DNA of 27,683 nucleotides from Hyphochytrium catenoides (taxonomy: Eukaryota; Sar; Hyphochytriomycetes; Hyphochytriales; Hyphochytriaceae): NCBI GenBank assembly GCA_900088475.1, contig FLMG01003413.1, positions 1 through 27,683 on the forward strand, in the 5' to 3' direction. The notes below the pieces were generated by a model. The model was not told the origin of the DNA. It saw only the letters and a list, made by a program, of their open reading frames with translations, and did not search any database. The position numbers and the translations under genes are program-made. Shown here one piece after another: positions 10,785 to 21,545 of this stretch. How positions within the stretch are numbered: the stretch's first letter is position 1; every line of letters starts with the position of its first letter.

Positions 10785-12038
10785 ATGTCTTTAAATTTGT
10801 ACGATTTGGAAACAAGCTGCATCAGTCCAGTAGGTCCAGCGGCCAGAGTTTATAATGCCCATCCTCGTCCTCGAAGAGGACCAAGCAGCATACACTCTGC
10901 CTTCTCCGTCAGCGGAATGGAGTCTGTTAACCTAGAGCTGGACGAGAAGGAAAGAGTCATGACTGAGGATGTCCCGATTCTGGTAGACAAGGAGGCTGGC
11001 ATCTGCAATCATGACAGTGAGCCTTCGGCCTTTAGAAGCTGGGTGGTCTCTCTACAGTCTATCACTGAGCCATTCAATGTTGTTGTTAGCTCCACGAACC
11101 CAGTCAAAGTCAACGCCGTCCGGATTGCACTTGCAACAGTAAGTATTACTAATATCGGGGTTAATGCGATAGTCCTAATCTAACAATGGCAAGCAGTGCT
11201 TTCCTGATTGCCGTTTTGAGATAAGTAGTCGGGCTGTTACCAGCGCAGTAAGCGATCAGCCTATGTCGACTGAAGAGACCAAGCAAGGTACGTAACTGGA
11301 GCATCAAAGATCAGAGCGTCGTCACTGATCAGTCCCTTCTCAGGTGCCATTAATAGGGCTCGCAACGGTGCATTAGCCTCTACAAACCAAATGGACAGGG
11401 CAGCACCTCTTCTCTCCATCGGAATAGAGGGAGGGTTAGACTATGAATATCACCCTCTATGCAACGGAGCCGCTGACAAAAGTATGGTCTGCTTTGCCTG
11501 GGTGGCGGTTTACTGCCCTCCACGTGATAAATGGGGTACAGTGCCATTTGAAGTAGTCTTTGTTTAGAGTTAGCCTTGATGGGTGCGACAGGCATTGCAA
11601 GGACAGGTTGCTTTCCTCTCCCTAAAGCACTACAAGAGCTAGTTGAAGGTGAGAAACTGGGACGGGAATCGGGGCTTTTTGGAAGCATTCGAGCCTCTCA
11701 CTAACTGGAGACGTTTAATCTTTCTTCCCGCATACTAGGAGGCACGGAGCTTGGCCATGCTGACGACTTACTGTTCAGGTAGTTGACTGCCCTATCAGCC
11801 ACTTTCTCTTTGCTATAAAATCTTAGATTTTTTTGTTGACGCAGGAGGACCGATTCTAAGACCCAGGGAGGGTAGGTTGCATGTCATGCTGGGGCTTGCG
11901 AAACCCTGACTTGTGCTGTCGTTTGCGTGAAGGACGGTTGGCTATTTGTCCAAGGGCTTGATCAGCCGAACAGACTACTACGTTCACGCCATGATTTTGG
12001 CCTTGACGGTCTTTCTGAATCCTGACCTATATCCATAA
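10785..12038 (+). CDS. non-canonical purine NTP phosphatase (inosine/xanthosine triphosphatase, YjjX/NTPase family)
   Basis: House-cleaning enzyme expected to hydrolyse ITP/XTP or similar damaged nucleotides. Exons 10785-11138, 11197-11287, 11344-11535, 11592-11648, 11739-11778, 11845-11871 and 11933-12038 sum to 289 codons in perfect phase (288 aa). One exon is only 27 nt. The domain begins near residue 100 with VVVSSTNPVKVNAVRIAL (E. coli YjjX-type ATTNPAKI), followed by SDQPMSTEETKQGA, SIGIEGGL, ARTGCFPLP, GTELGHADDLLF, a GTVGYLSKGLISRT segment and the C-terminal LNPDLYP. The first ~95 residues are not part of the family and are rich in Ser/Pro/Arg at first. They may be a targeting leader; an internal ATG at 10918 is an alternative start. 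The gene is divergent from the pantothenate kinase. Confidence 0.9.
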
Positions 12039-12327
12039 CACCCCTATGAGGGGCAGGTCATCCCAGAGACTTATGAACCCTTTAAAAGCTTTACTAGTTG
12101 AGCTTTGGGGTTGTTAGGGGATTACAGATGACAGGTACGAGCCGGTAAATGTTCAGAAGAAAATGGCGGCGGACCTGGAGATTCTAGTGTAAGGACGAAT
12201 CGACTATTTATAGAACTTTGTATGCGCTGCGGAGAGTGAGCTTAACCACGCTACTCATCAGGCGAATATATCGGTTTTCAATACCAAGGTGCCTAGCTAC
12301 ATGCTGCTCTCTTCTTTGGTAGAATCC
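12039..12327. other. convergent spacer between NTPase and small mitochondrial-like ORF
   Basis: Three bases after the NTPase stop is a small inverted repeat (CCCCT-ATG-AGGGG, 12041-12053). Further on, about 12128-12193 on the plus strand, a short open piece reads DDRYEPVNVQKKMAADLEIL and stops. It looks coding but has no start and no in-phase join to the NTPase gene. Confidence 0.4.
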
Positions 12328-12717
12328 TCATATTAACTTGCCTCTAGGAGAATAAAAGGGCTTTTCTGCTTTCTGTCCAGCAAGATACTTGAGACTGAAC
12401 CGGTCCTGAAGCATCTCTGATCCTTCAGAAGGGTTCCGAGCTTGGTGAATCTTACGGGGCCTTGACCCCGTAGTTTTCCGTAGAATTTGGTCACTGACGA
12501 CGAGAAAGGGATTTGAGTTCTTCTCTCCAGCAAGATATGACAGAGAGAATTGGCTTTGCAATGTAACTGGATTGGACTGTAGAGGTGCTTCTGATACTCC
12601 TGTGCTCTGGCATTGCCCCTGCTGAAGGCTGTAATTCAATCGCCTCCCGCTTTGCCGTGGAATTCTCCCTCTGGCAAGCCTCTCCAATGCAGCAACAAAT
12701 CGCTTCGTTGACGCCAT
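12328..12717 (-). CDS. small protein of unknown function with mitochondrial-type leader and duplicated motif
   Basis: Single-exon frame of 129 aa; I recognise no family. The first ~30 residues (starting MASTKRFVAALERLARGRIP) are Arg-rich, amphipathic and lack acidic residues apart from one Glu, like a mitochondrial presequence. The mature part contains the same motif twice, exactly 50 residues apart: FSLSYLAGEKNSNPF at 57-71 and FSLKYLAGQKAEKPF at 107-121, i.e. FSLxYLAGxKxxxPF. Length, basic charge and lack of membrane segments would fit a small soluble mitochondrial protein; function is not inferable. The motif duplication and absence of stops argue that it is real, though no expression evidence is available. 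Confidence 0.65.
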   Translation of the reverse strand: MASTKRFVAALERLARGRIPRQSGRRLNYSLQQGQCQSTGVSEAPLQSNPVTLQSQFSLSYLAGEKNSNPFLVVSDQILRKTTGSRPRKIHQARNPSEGSEMLQDRFSLKYLAGQKAEKPFYSPRGKLI

Positions 12718-13233
12718 AGCGTGGGTTTGCTGGAAACTCCGAGAAGGTTTTTCGTCTGAAAGTCTGATTCTGAAGCTTGGGCCGTACCTATCAATAACAC
12801 TGGCCCCAGTCAGCTTCTGACCAGGTTGAAGCTCGTCGTCGTCTCCAAGATTCTGGGCAGTAAAGTGCGCTCATTCCTCATATGTACCTTGCACCCCCGC
12901 GCTATTGCTACACAGAGTAGGGTGATACTTACTAAATTTAGCATCCACAACGGTATTACTACGTCTTTGGTTTATTCTTAAAAACTTCGAGGCAGCAAGA
13001 TGCACACTTTCTTCCGTGAAGATCCGTCAAGAAATTTCTCCCTACCGGAGGAATGACACAATATTGGGTGGTCGACCCTTGGAGTGGCGTTTGTTACGGT
13101 ATATAGGGGTTCCCGCGTCCCAACGTGAGTAACTCACCAAGAATATGCCAGGTCAGAAACAAACATCACCTGAGCACTCGTCTGTCCCTACTTTTGTCCG
13201 ACAAAGGCTTTTACAGAATAATACAGGAATAAT
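12718..13233. other. intergenic spacer upstream of the small ORF and downstream of the AAMP-like gene
   Basis: Both flanking genes are on the minus strand, so this should contain the promoter of the 129-aa ORF and the 3' UTR of the WD40 gene. I see no coding frame or structured element that I can support. Confidence 0.5.
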
Positions 13234-14738
13234 TTATTGAGAGAAGATGAAGAGGCGACTCGTATGATCATCACAGGCCGTCACTATCGCTAGTTGACCA
13301 CTGGGCAGCACTGCTAGATCAATGTCCAGTACCATGTCCCGATGGCCTTGAAATCTCTTCAGGCAGGCACCACTTCTGGCGTCCCATACTCTAACACTGG
13401 CATCAGCCGAACAAGACACAACCACGGGCTGTAGTGGGTGCCATTTGACTGCTACCACAGAGCTATCATGCCTGCAAATATGCCGACAGGCGAAAGTATT
13501 GAGGTCCCAAATACGAACCTCCCCATCCATACTACCTGTGGCACACCAGTTTACAGTGGATGAAAACCCAACGGCTTCCACTGAGCTATCTGATGCTTCT
13601 AATTCCATTTCACGTCCCTCTTCATTCGCCACACGAGCGGTATGACCGCGATTGTGCTCTAGCACACCAAGGACTCTCTTTGATTGCAAATGAATAACCC
13701 TCGCAGTACCATCTTGAGATCCAGTCAAAGCCATAGGCAACGTTGGATGACAGCATAGGGTCATTATGGGCCCTTCGTGCCATTCTCCGCCAGAGAAGGT
13801 ATGTTTGCTTACGATCTGTCGTCAGATGGGGTTGGTCAACCAAGGTGAAACCAAGAGACGTACCACTGTCCGGTTTTTGGATTCCAGAGCTTCACGGAGC
13901 CATCCATGGAACCCGAAACTACCGCCATTCCTGTAGTCGTAAAACTTCCACAGCTTACAGGGCCTTCATGACCAGCGAAGACTTGCATGCAAGCCCCGGT
14001 GGAAGCTAGCCACATCCAAATTGTGGCGTCTGCGGAGCCAGCTGCGATAACATCACCTTTAGGATGCCAGGAGATCCACTCGATGTCCTCTGAGGGCCCC
14101 TCAAGGCACCTGCACAGCTGCCCAGTAGTCACATCCCAGATCTATTACGGAGCTTTAGACTTGGTCAGATTCATCGCCAACTAAGCGCTGCTTACCCTGA
14201 TAGTTCCCTCAAGCCCCGCTGTTGCCAAGAGTGTACCTGCCGCATTAAATGCAGTTTTTACTACCGAGTCCGTGTGCCCACTTAATTCAAAGACTCTTTG
14301 TCCATTCTCCAGGTTAGAGATAAAAGCCTTATCGTCTCCACCCCCTGTCGCTATCATGCGCACATTGACTGGATTGATAGCGACGGTGTACACTGAATCC
14401 GAATGAGATGTGAAGATCTGCAAAGCGTGTTATATTTGAGAATGATAACAAGACTATTGTGCCTCCGTAGTCGCACCTGTGAAGCGTCATCTACTGTATC
14501 TCCTTCTGTACCTTGGTCTTCATCCTCCATGTCATCCTCATCGTCATCCATTGGCGCTTCTGCCAACGGAGCGTCAATCTCATAATTAACCTTTAAGCAC
14601 CCTTTTACTGAGCCTACCGTCATCATCTCCCAAGTCGTAAATCTCTTGCACCTCTGCGGGATTGATGTACGCATCGTCGTCAGAGTCTTGATCATAGGGT
14701 ACTGCCTCTCTGTCGTAGGCGTTCTGGTCTTCTTGCAT
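13234..14738 (-). CDS. AAMP-like WD40-repeat protein
   Basis: Homologue of angio-associated migratory cell protein (AAMP; Sqt1 in yeast, a ribosomal-protein uL16 chaperone). Five exons, 14618-14738, 14477-14559, 14196-14417, 13864-14141 and 13234-13807, sum to 426 codons (425 aa; human AAMP is 434). The N-terminus is acidic, as in AAMP: YDQDSDDD and a DDDEDDMEDED run. The WD40 repeats follow with clear GH...WD/LW spacing, for example HSDSVYTVAINP, GHTDSVVKTAFN, WISWHPKGDVIAAGSADATI, GHEGPVSCGSF, SMDGSVKLWN, GEVRIWDLN, ASVRVWDARSG and FQGHRDMVLDID. The start is the first ATG in the acidic exon; the frame stays open upstream for about 60 codons without ATG, so 5' UTR is assumed. The join at 13864/13807 uses a GTAAG acceptor that restores a good blade. 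Only the family is inferred; binding partner is not shown. Confidence 0.92.
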
Positions 14739-15687
14739 GTCTATTTCAGAGCTCTTGGCGCTTAGGCTTCCCTGTGTATCTACCCTACCGTGTGGAGAGG
14801 CGCTATTACGGTTTGAGTGTAAACTCAGTGACTTGCTTTCACCCCTCTCCAGCAGGCACAATGCAGCAGCAGCAAGAGAAGCAAACGCTGGTGCGGGGCA
14901 GTCCTCCAATAATCTCCATTAAATGCTGCGGAAAAAGACAGATCAGAACCCCACAAAGCTCCTACGATGTACACCCCGAGCAACTATTTTTCTGTTCCGC
15001 TTCATCTCTCCCATCTCCAAAACACTCATTTACCCCACGAGTGGATGGCTCTGTTTCGTTGTCGAGTTCGCTTTCTAACATGTCTTCTGCACCTTCACCA
15101 CCAGCCAAAATTTCGCTGCTTGCAAAGTTGCGGTGGAGCTTTCCTTTCGAAAGTCGCAGTCTGAGATGAGAAGTTTCTGTGCCGTTGTAGCTCACACCGG
15201 TATATTTCCTTCGTGGTGATCTTGACAAATTGCAGTCAAAGAAAGGTGAAAAATTGTATGTTTCACTCTCTCTTGCTAAATAAAATAAATTTCCACACCC
15301 TGGTTACTGGGAACATAAGTCCGCCTTTCTGCGATCAGGAGCGGGGTTTGTCATGAGCACGCTCTCTGTTTCTGTTTCGGAGTTTAATTGGGAAGGGTTT
15401 TTTCCCCTTACTAATATGTCGCCAATGCTGGCGAATTATCGCTCCTAATAATGCCGTTTGTTTTGCAGACAGAGACTGCGATTTCCACGACGGAGCTCGT
15501 CATAATCTCATCAATAATCTCCGCACATTGTGCTCATTCTAAAAAGCTGTGCAGCCTGCACTTTGTGTGTCGCCGGAGCTCAGAATAGCGTCTACGCTTA
15601 TGATGACCGTTGAGGGTAAAGACATAAGCCAACAATAGTAGCCGGATGATCGCAGTTCCTAGGTGGTTGGAATGGACGACTGCGTGC
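14739..15687. promoter_or_regulatory. divergent spacer between AAMP-like gene and PHD/CW gene
   Basis: About 950 bp between divergent starts, expected to contain both promoters and 5' UTRs. A minus-strand frame at 14962-15228 (88 codons) is open and has protein-like composition but begins with TTG and matches nothing I know, so it is not called. A T-rich stretch occurs near 15395-15415. Confidence 0.45.
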
Positions 15688-18600
15688 ATGGACGATTTGG
15701 CTCCCATTGTAAGTCGTTGAGAGGCATTGTACGCTCAGGTGTCTGGGATCACAAGTATATTCGAGTCCGCGGGCGTGGCAATACCTGTCGTCGCTTATCA
15801 TGACGACTTTGAGGAGGATACTCATGGTAGGTCCTCTACGATGGCGATGATCAGGATGGACACTTATCCCGCACATGTAGGAGTCCGCCGCAATGGCAGG
15901 TACTGGTTCTCCACCTGCTTCGCTGGATTGGCCTTCCGTAGGTAAGTCTGTTCACGTAGTCCTGCAGTGCGTTACTCGGTCTGATAGAGTTATCTGCAGA
16001 ACGATCGCACAAAAAGAAGAGAAAGAAGGATGCAGATGATAGCATAGAGGTAAGACTCCTTTGCCGGGCTTTTGGGGTTTGGTTTACTGATAGTGTGATG
16101 CATTTATTTAGGGAACAAAGCGCTCAGATCATGATGACAGTGGTAGCCACGGCGGTCGTTCGGACCACGATAATGCGAGTAAGACATATCGAGTTAGACT
16201 TAGCTTTGAAGATTACCTGACCTGGCTCTCCAACTAGCAGACAGGGGCTCAAAGTCGGGAAATAGCAGCCATGGAAGTGATTCGGAATCTTCCGACCATA
16301 GGGTTCCGCGATCAGAGGCTAAGTTGCGAGACAGCATTGGGGATCCACCGAAGGGTATCTCGGAGAAGAAAGCACACGTCAAAGGTTTGTGTAGGTGATC
16401 AGCGGTATCTGTCTCAGCAGTGGAGACTAAGTACTTATGCCGGCCGCAGGTGCTTATCGAGATCGGAACGACTATGTTTGTGCCGTTTGCGAAAAAGAAG
16501 GAGATCTCCTACTCTGCGATGGGCCCTGTCTTCAGAGCTTCCACATAAAATGCCTGGGTTTGAAGGACTTACCAGATGAGGACGAGTGGTTTTGTGACGG
16601 TGAGCGCTTGTTTTGCTTGCTGGAGGAGAAAAGCTATTCTTACATCGTCGCACAGGGTGCCGAACAAACGTTCATGAGTGCTTTTTTTGCAAAAGAAAGG
16701 GACGAACAGACCTTGGACGAGGGGCTTGGGTTGAAGAAAGCGAAGGTCTTGTTATTTGTGGTGCGAGCTCATGCGGAAAGTACTATCATATCGGTTGCGT
16801 CAAGTCGTTGCCGTTGACCAGAATGCTTGAGAACAGTTTTTATTGTCCGGTATGTAGTACAGCCACTTGACAGCAGCCTGTATACTCAAAGAGACTGATA
16901 TGCACGTCAGCTCCATACTTGTGCGGGCTGCCATACGGGTGGCCAGAGCAACAAGAGTGTGAGGTGTACCCGGTGTCCAACGGCTTATCATTCAAGATGT
17001 CTGAAGGGCAGGCGTAACATCAAGCGGCTAATGGAAAAAAGGTTAACAGAAACGCAAATATTTTTGACGGTTGTGAGCTAATCTAGTACCCACATTAGGA
17101 TTGTCTGTGCTTGGCACTTATCAGAGAAGACATCAGTGCGAAGCTCTGGTTCGGAGAACACCTTGGGGACAAGTGCAGGAGGGGATGAAGGTAGACGCTT
17201 CGCTGGCCACTAATGGAGGGTCGCCGGATAAGATCGTTCTTTAATTGTCCTCCGACCCCCCTATGTTTAGTCTTTATGTCTAAGATGTCGCTGACCTCCT
17301 CTCTGCGTCGTTTAGTCTTCAAGATCGAGAAGGACAGCAATGCTGACTTGAGAGCAATTGGAGCGGACGCGGAGAGCAAGGATTTGGCTGTTGAGGAGGA
17401 CAAAGAAGTGGAAGCAGCTAAGAAAGTGAAAGAAGAGAAGTTGACAATGGAGACTGGCAGGAAGGAGCATGGCAAAGGGAAGAAGGATCCCAACAGGGAA
17501 CAACTGGAAGAAAACAGGACCCAGACGACGGGGGTTGAACTGGCGGACGAAGAACGTGAAGAGTCTAAGGAGATTCCAGCAGTTTTGGGCGGCGCACGAA
17601 CTAAGTCGGGCAGCCAACAGAAGGCAAAGTCTGGAGATAAGGCACGCCAGGTGACTGCTGAGAAGAAGGGAAGGAAGAACAATCAGCAAGTAGAGGAAGG
17701 TGAAGTGGAGGAACCCTCAGAGCAGCAGGAACTTCATGGAAGAGAGGGTGTTCAAGAGCTAGAAGTAAAGGGGACCAGCCCTCCTGGGCGGGGTCCGGTG
17801 GGGGCGAAAAAGTTAGATAAGAAGAAGGAGGAAACACATGGGTCCCTTGACCCCAAAGCCCCTTCAAAAGAGAAGGGAGGATGGAGTAGTGAAGAAAAAA
17901 TAAGCTCCGACAAAGCCTTCCGACCAAAGGAGAAGCAGCCAAGCGAACTACGCAAAAAAGCACAGAACATGGAAGAGGAAAAGCCACCAGTTCCAAGGAC
18001 AGAAGGTGCATTAGAGGCAGAGCCTAATTTGACCGGGAGCGAATCCAGCAAGTCTGGTAACCTCGGGACATCTCTTTTAGACCGTGACCTCCAAGAGGCT
18101 GAGCTTGCCCATTCCACCACCTCACTGGCGCCGACGAGAGATAGGAGTGTGGAGTTTGGGGGACAGGGTAATGGGAGCCGGTATTCGGACACTTCTACGT
18201 ATCCAAATGTAAAGGATCCACCTGGACGTGAATCTTACCTTGCTTTGGAGAGACAAAGAGACCTGACAAGAAAGGACCCCGGGCCGGAAGAAAAGCACAA
18301 AATGGCTAAGGAGGAAGTCAACACTAAGACGGAACTTCCGGAGGTGAAGGCTACGGAAATGGCGGAAGACAAGAGCACCAAAGCAAACAAACCAGTGATT
18401 CAAAACATTGACAATGATAACAGTAAGCCAGCCACGTCGATTACCAGCCAAAATCATAGTGGGTCTGACTCCCCGGAGGAGCAAGCGGGAGTCAGCAGAG
18501 AAGCTAGCCAACCAGTCCGCGCAGGAATCCTAGGGTTAGTCATAGACGTGGAGCCCAAGCAGCGAGAGAATAAGAAGAAGGAGGTTCAAAGGAAGATTAC

Positions 18601-21545
18601 TCAAGCGAAGCTTAAAGCCCGACTAGCGAAAGATGAAGAAACTGGCAATGGGCTGCAATCGATGGAAGTGGAAGATGAGCCGACGGCCACTGTCGTTGAT
18701 ACAGATGACAATGAGACCAGTTCTCGATCTAGAGCTGAGCAGCGGACCGATAGGAAGCTAGATACGCGGTCAAAGCTTGCAGGCGATGAAAAGCAGAAAC
18801 ATATGGGTCGGAAGGCGTCTCTTTCGGGCTCCAGTGCAACCGAGGAAATAGAAGAAGGGGAGATCCAGCCCAGCCCTTCAGCAAGAGGTCGCCCTGCTGC
18901 TACGGTAAGATAACTTTAAGACTATTCCGCGTCATCTAATAGCTAAATCGAGCTTTGCAGATGGAGGTGGATACAGTGAAAGATAGACAAGGTGCAACCG
19001 ATCCTGGCGATGATCCTAGCTGTACCACAGTGAGAACAGGCAGCAGAGCTGCCGCGGCGGCGGCCAACTCGAAAATCCTTTCAAGGTAGGTAACCGGGAT
19101 TGGCAGATCAGTCAACGACGCCTCAGAATCGGTTCTGGTGGTAGCATGGCATTTCTTGTCCACAGAGTACTTGCGCATACCTTTCCTATCATTTTACCTG
19201 GTATTCATTTCCACGAGTTGTACCTCTGATCGAAGCGCATAACTGCGAGCGCTTTGATCAAAGGGACTTGCGTCTGGACTTGCGCCTCGTGGCTTCTCTT
19301 TATCAAGTAGCTCGTCTCTTCAATACCTTTGAAGGATTTTCCATTAATAAGCGGTATGTTCCCCTCCAGATCATCTGCTATGAAGAAAGAAAAAGAGTCG
19401 AAAGATCTCAAGTCCAAAGCCTCTCCTAAAGTGAATAAGAGCAAGAAAGGAGATGTCCCCACACCGTCCTCTCCTGATGTAGAAGAGGAGGAGGAAAACT
19501 GGGTTCAGTGTGACAGTTGTCAGAAGTGGAGGAAGCTCCCACTTACTGTCAACGTGGAAAGCCTGCCAACGAAGTGGTTTTGTCGTCTCAATCAATGGGA
19601 CAGCGAACACAATCGCTGCGAAGCTCCTGAGGAGACAGCTAGAGTTTCCCCTTCCAAGACCTCAGAGAAGAACCGTGAGAAGGGATCGCAAGCACCGTCT
19701 AAGGAAGACCCAACGCCTCCCTCACATAAAGTGGCGGATCTCTTGGAGGATGAAGACAAGAAAAGTAAGGGAAAGGGGGCCTGATCCTGTTTCACTTTAC
19801 GCTCTGATGATGTGGCTCAAGTAGCTGGACGCCTCATGTAGATGCTCTTGCATTTTGGACTCCAACCTGTTGCTGTTTTAAGTCTTTTGGCTACCCCTTC
19901 TTGACCGTTGTGTGCTAACCACGTCCGGCAAATTTAGAGAAGATCGATAAGAAGCAAAAAAAGCGAAAGCGAAAGAGCGAGACGCAGTGGGTTCAGTGTG
20001 ACCACTGTTCGAAATGGAGGTCTGTTCCTGGAGGAGTAGATATGTCTATCTTTCCTAAGAAATGGTAAGATTTGAACAATTTTGTGCCTATTCTAGCTCT
20101 TGGCTTTTGCTAGTCTTCAATCTTTTTTTTTTGCTACACTTTCAGCTTTTTCCATAAGGCTTAGTCAGTGTTTGGTGGCTCACGTATGAGAGCGTGGTTT
20201 AAGTTCTCAAGTCTTCCGGTTCGGTCTGGCGAACAAATACTGAAACAGTGGCCTTAGGTTTTGCTACATGAATTCGTGGAACCTCAATCTGGCCAGCTGC
20301 AGCGCCGCAAACCCACCAGAAACTGAGCAGTCTCCGGCGGTAGAGGATACAGCCGATAAGTTAGACACTGCTGGATCGGATAAGTCTCCGAAGGTGGAGA
20401 ACGAGTCTCCCGATGAGAAAAAGAAGAGAAAGGCTGAGGAAAAGGTCATATCAAGCAAGAAAAAGAAGAAGCCTAAAGTTGATGACAACAGCTCCGCTCC
20501 GCGAGAAGCTGTTCCTGCACCCCCTACTCCCGTCTCCAGGACGGAGGAACAAGTTTCTACAAAAGACAAGGTGCCCAGTCCCCCTGAGGAAGCGGAGGCT
20601 GCCCCACCCACTACACCAAGCGTTACATCTGCTGCCAGGGGAAAGAGCCGCAAGCCTTCAAAGCCTGTATGGCAATGGGTCCAGTGCGAGAAGTGTGAAA
20701 AGTGGCGGAAGCTTCCACAGACTCTGGACGTCTCGTCCCTCCCTGACACTTGGTATTGCTCCATGAATGACTGGGATCGTGCACGCGCATTCTGCTCTGC
20801 CCCACAAGAAGAGGATGATACAGCTCTTCACAAAGAGAACCTGGACAAGCCGAACTCAGGAAAATGGGGTCTAATCCGGAAGTCTGGCGGTAAACTGAGT
20901 TACCGTGAGCTGATCTTTGGTAGCAATGGGCTGATCAAGAAGACTTACACCGATGAGGGCTCCGTCGGTCCGGACGGGAGCTTAAAGCATCATCGACGGG
21001 ATGAACAGTACAGACTGAGCTCAATGTATTCTACTCACTCCAGAAAGAAGAAAAGCAAATCGGCAAGAAGCAAGAACGAAAAGAAGGTCCAGCCTGAGAA
21101 TCCCACTCCACTGAAGAGAAAGTTTGGAGAAGTGGACGGCAGGGGGGATGGTTCGCCTGTTGACGTCTCCACGTTAGCTTCTTCTCTGTGGCTAGAGAGT
21201 GAGAAAGGAGAACACTTGAAGGGCCTTATAACGGCTCACCTGCGGGACAAAGCCTTGAGTCGTTTTGAAATATGCGTCTCCATCGGCTGCAGAAAGCCCA
21301 AGGAGAGCATAAACGACTTCCAGTACTCGTCGACAGACATTGTAGCCGCATTAGAACGGCTGATTGATGAGGGAAAGGTCAAGGCTTACCCGGTTGACGC
21401 TCTCTCCTCCCAACTGAAGTCTTCATCACTGCCAGATCCCGGTGAGGTTCGGTATGCCCGGACGGACAGCTCTGTGGAACTATCCCATGCAGCGAAGAAG
21501 CCCCTTCGAATAGCCAAGCCGTGGAAAGTGCGAAGTCAGTTCTAG
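15688..21545 (+). CDS. large chromatin-reader protein: NSD-type PHD cassette plus three CW zinc fingers, no SET domain
   Basis: Predicted nuclear histone-mark reader of about 1,490-1,550 aa. Placed exons: 15688-15708, 15739-15826, 15900-15941, 16000-16049, 16112-16178, 16241-16384, 16450-16599, 16656-16849, 16911-17041, about 17127-17190, about 17324-18904, 18961-19085, 19370-19764, 19938-20064 and 20258-21545. All phases agree except at the uncertain 17041/17190/17324 joins. After a basic patch (SHKKKRKKD) come contiguous PHD fingers, with CAVCEKEGDLLLCDGPC, CLGLKDLP, HECFFCKRKG, CGKYYHIGC, LHTCAGCH and RCPTAYHSRC. These follow the order of the NSD methyltransferase PHD cassette. A ~530-residue Lys/Glu-rich disordered block follows. 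Then three CW domains (binders of methylated H3K4 in known cases): WVQCDSCQKWRKLP, WVQCDHCSKWRSVP (split by a 193-nt intron, completed by FCYMNSW) and WVQCEKCEKWRKLP. The last 230 residues hold a helical region (IVAALERLIDEGKVKAY) reminiscent of a winged helix. Confidence 0.87.

Noticed and set aside
12041-12053. CCCCTATGAGGGG inverted repeat as a transcription terminator
   Set aside because: A 5-bp stem is too weak to claim, and hairpin terminators are not the rule for nuclear protein-coding genes.
12333-12533. Second minus-strand frame inside the 129-aa ORF
   Set aside because: It is a frame-shifted shadow; only the longer frame shows the duplicated motif and leader.
14962-15228. Minus-strand 88-codon frame upstream of the AAMP-like gene
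   Set aside because: It begins with TTG, has no ATG or acceptor at a suitable place and no family match; overlapping plus-strand frames are equally open.
17213-17320. ATG at 17213 as the start of a separate 566-aa gene for the Lys/Glu-rich block
   Set aside because: The segment before about 17316-17324 looks like intron (polypyrimidine, then TTTAG and CAAG acceptors). The frame after it connects in phase to the PHD exons upstream and the CW exons downstream, so one gene is simpler.
19205-19462. Minus-strand 85-codon frame over the outlier intron of the PHD/CW gene
   Set aside because: It is antisense to the CW1 exon and to the plus-strand coding-like segment, and no splice signals support it.
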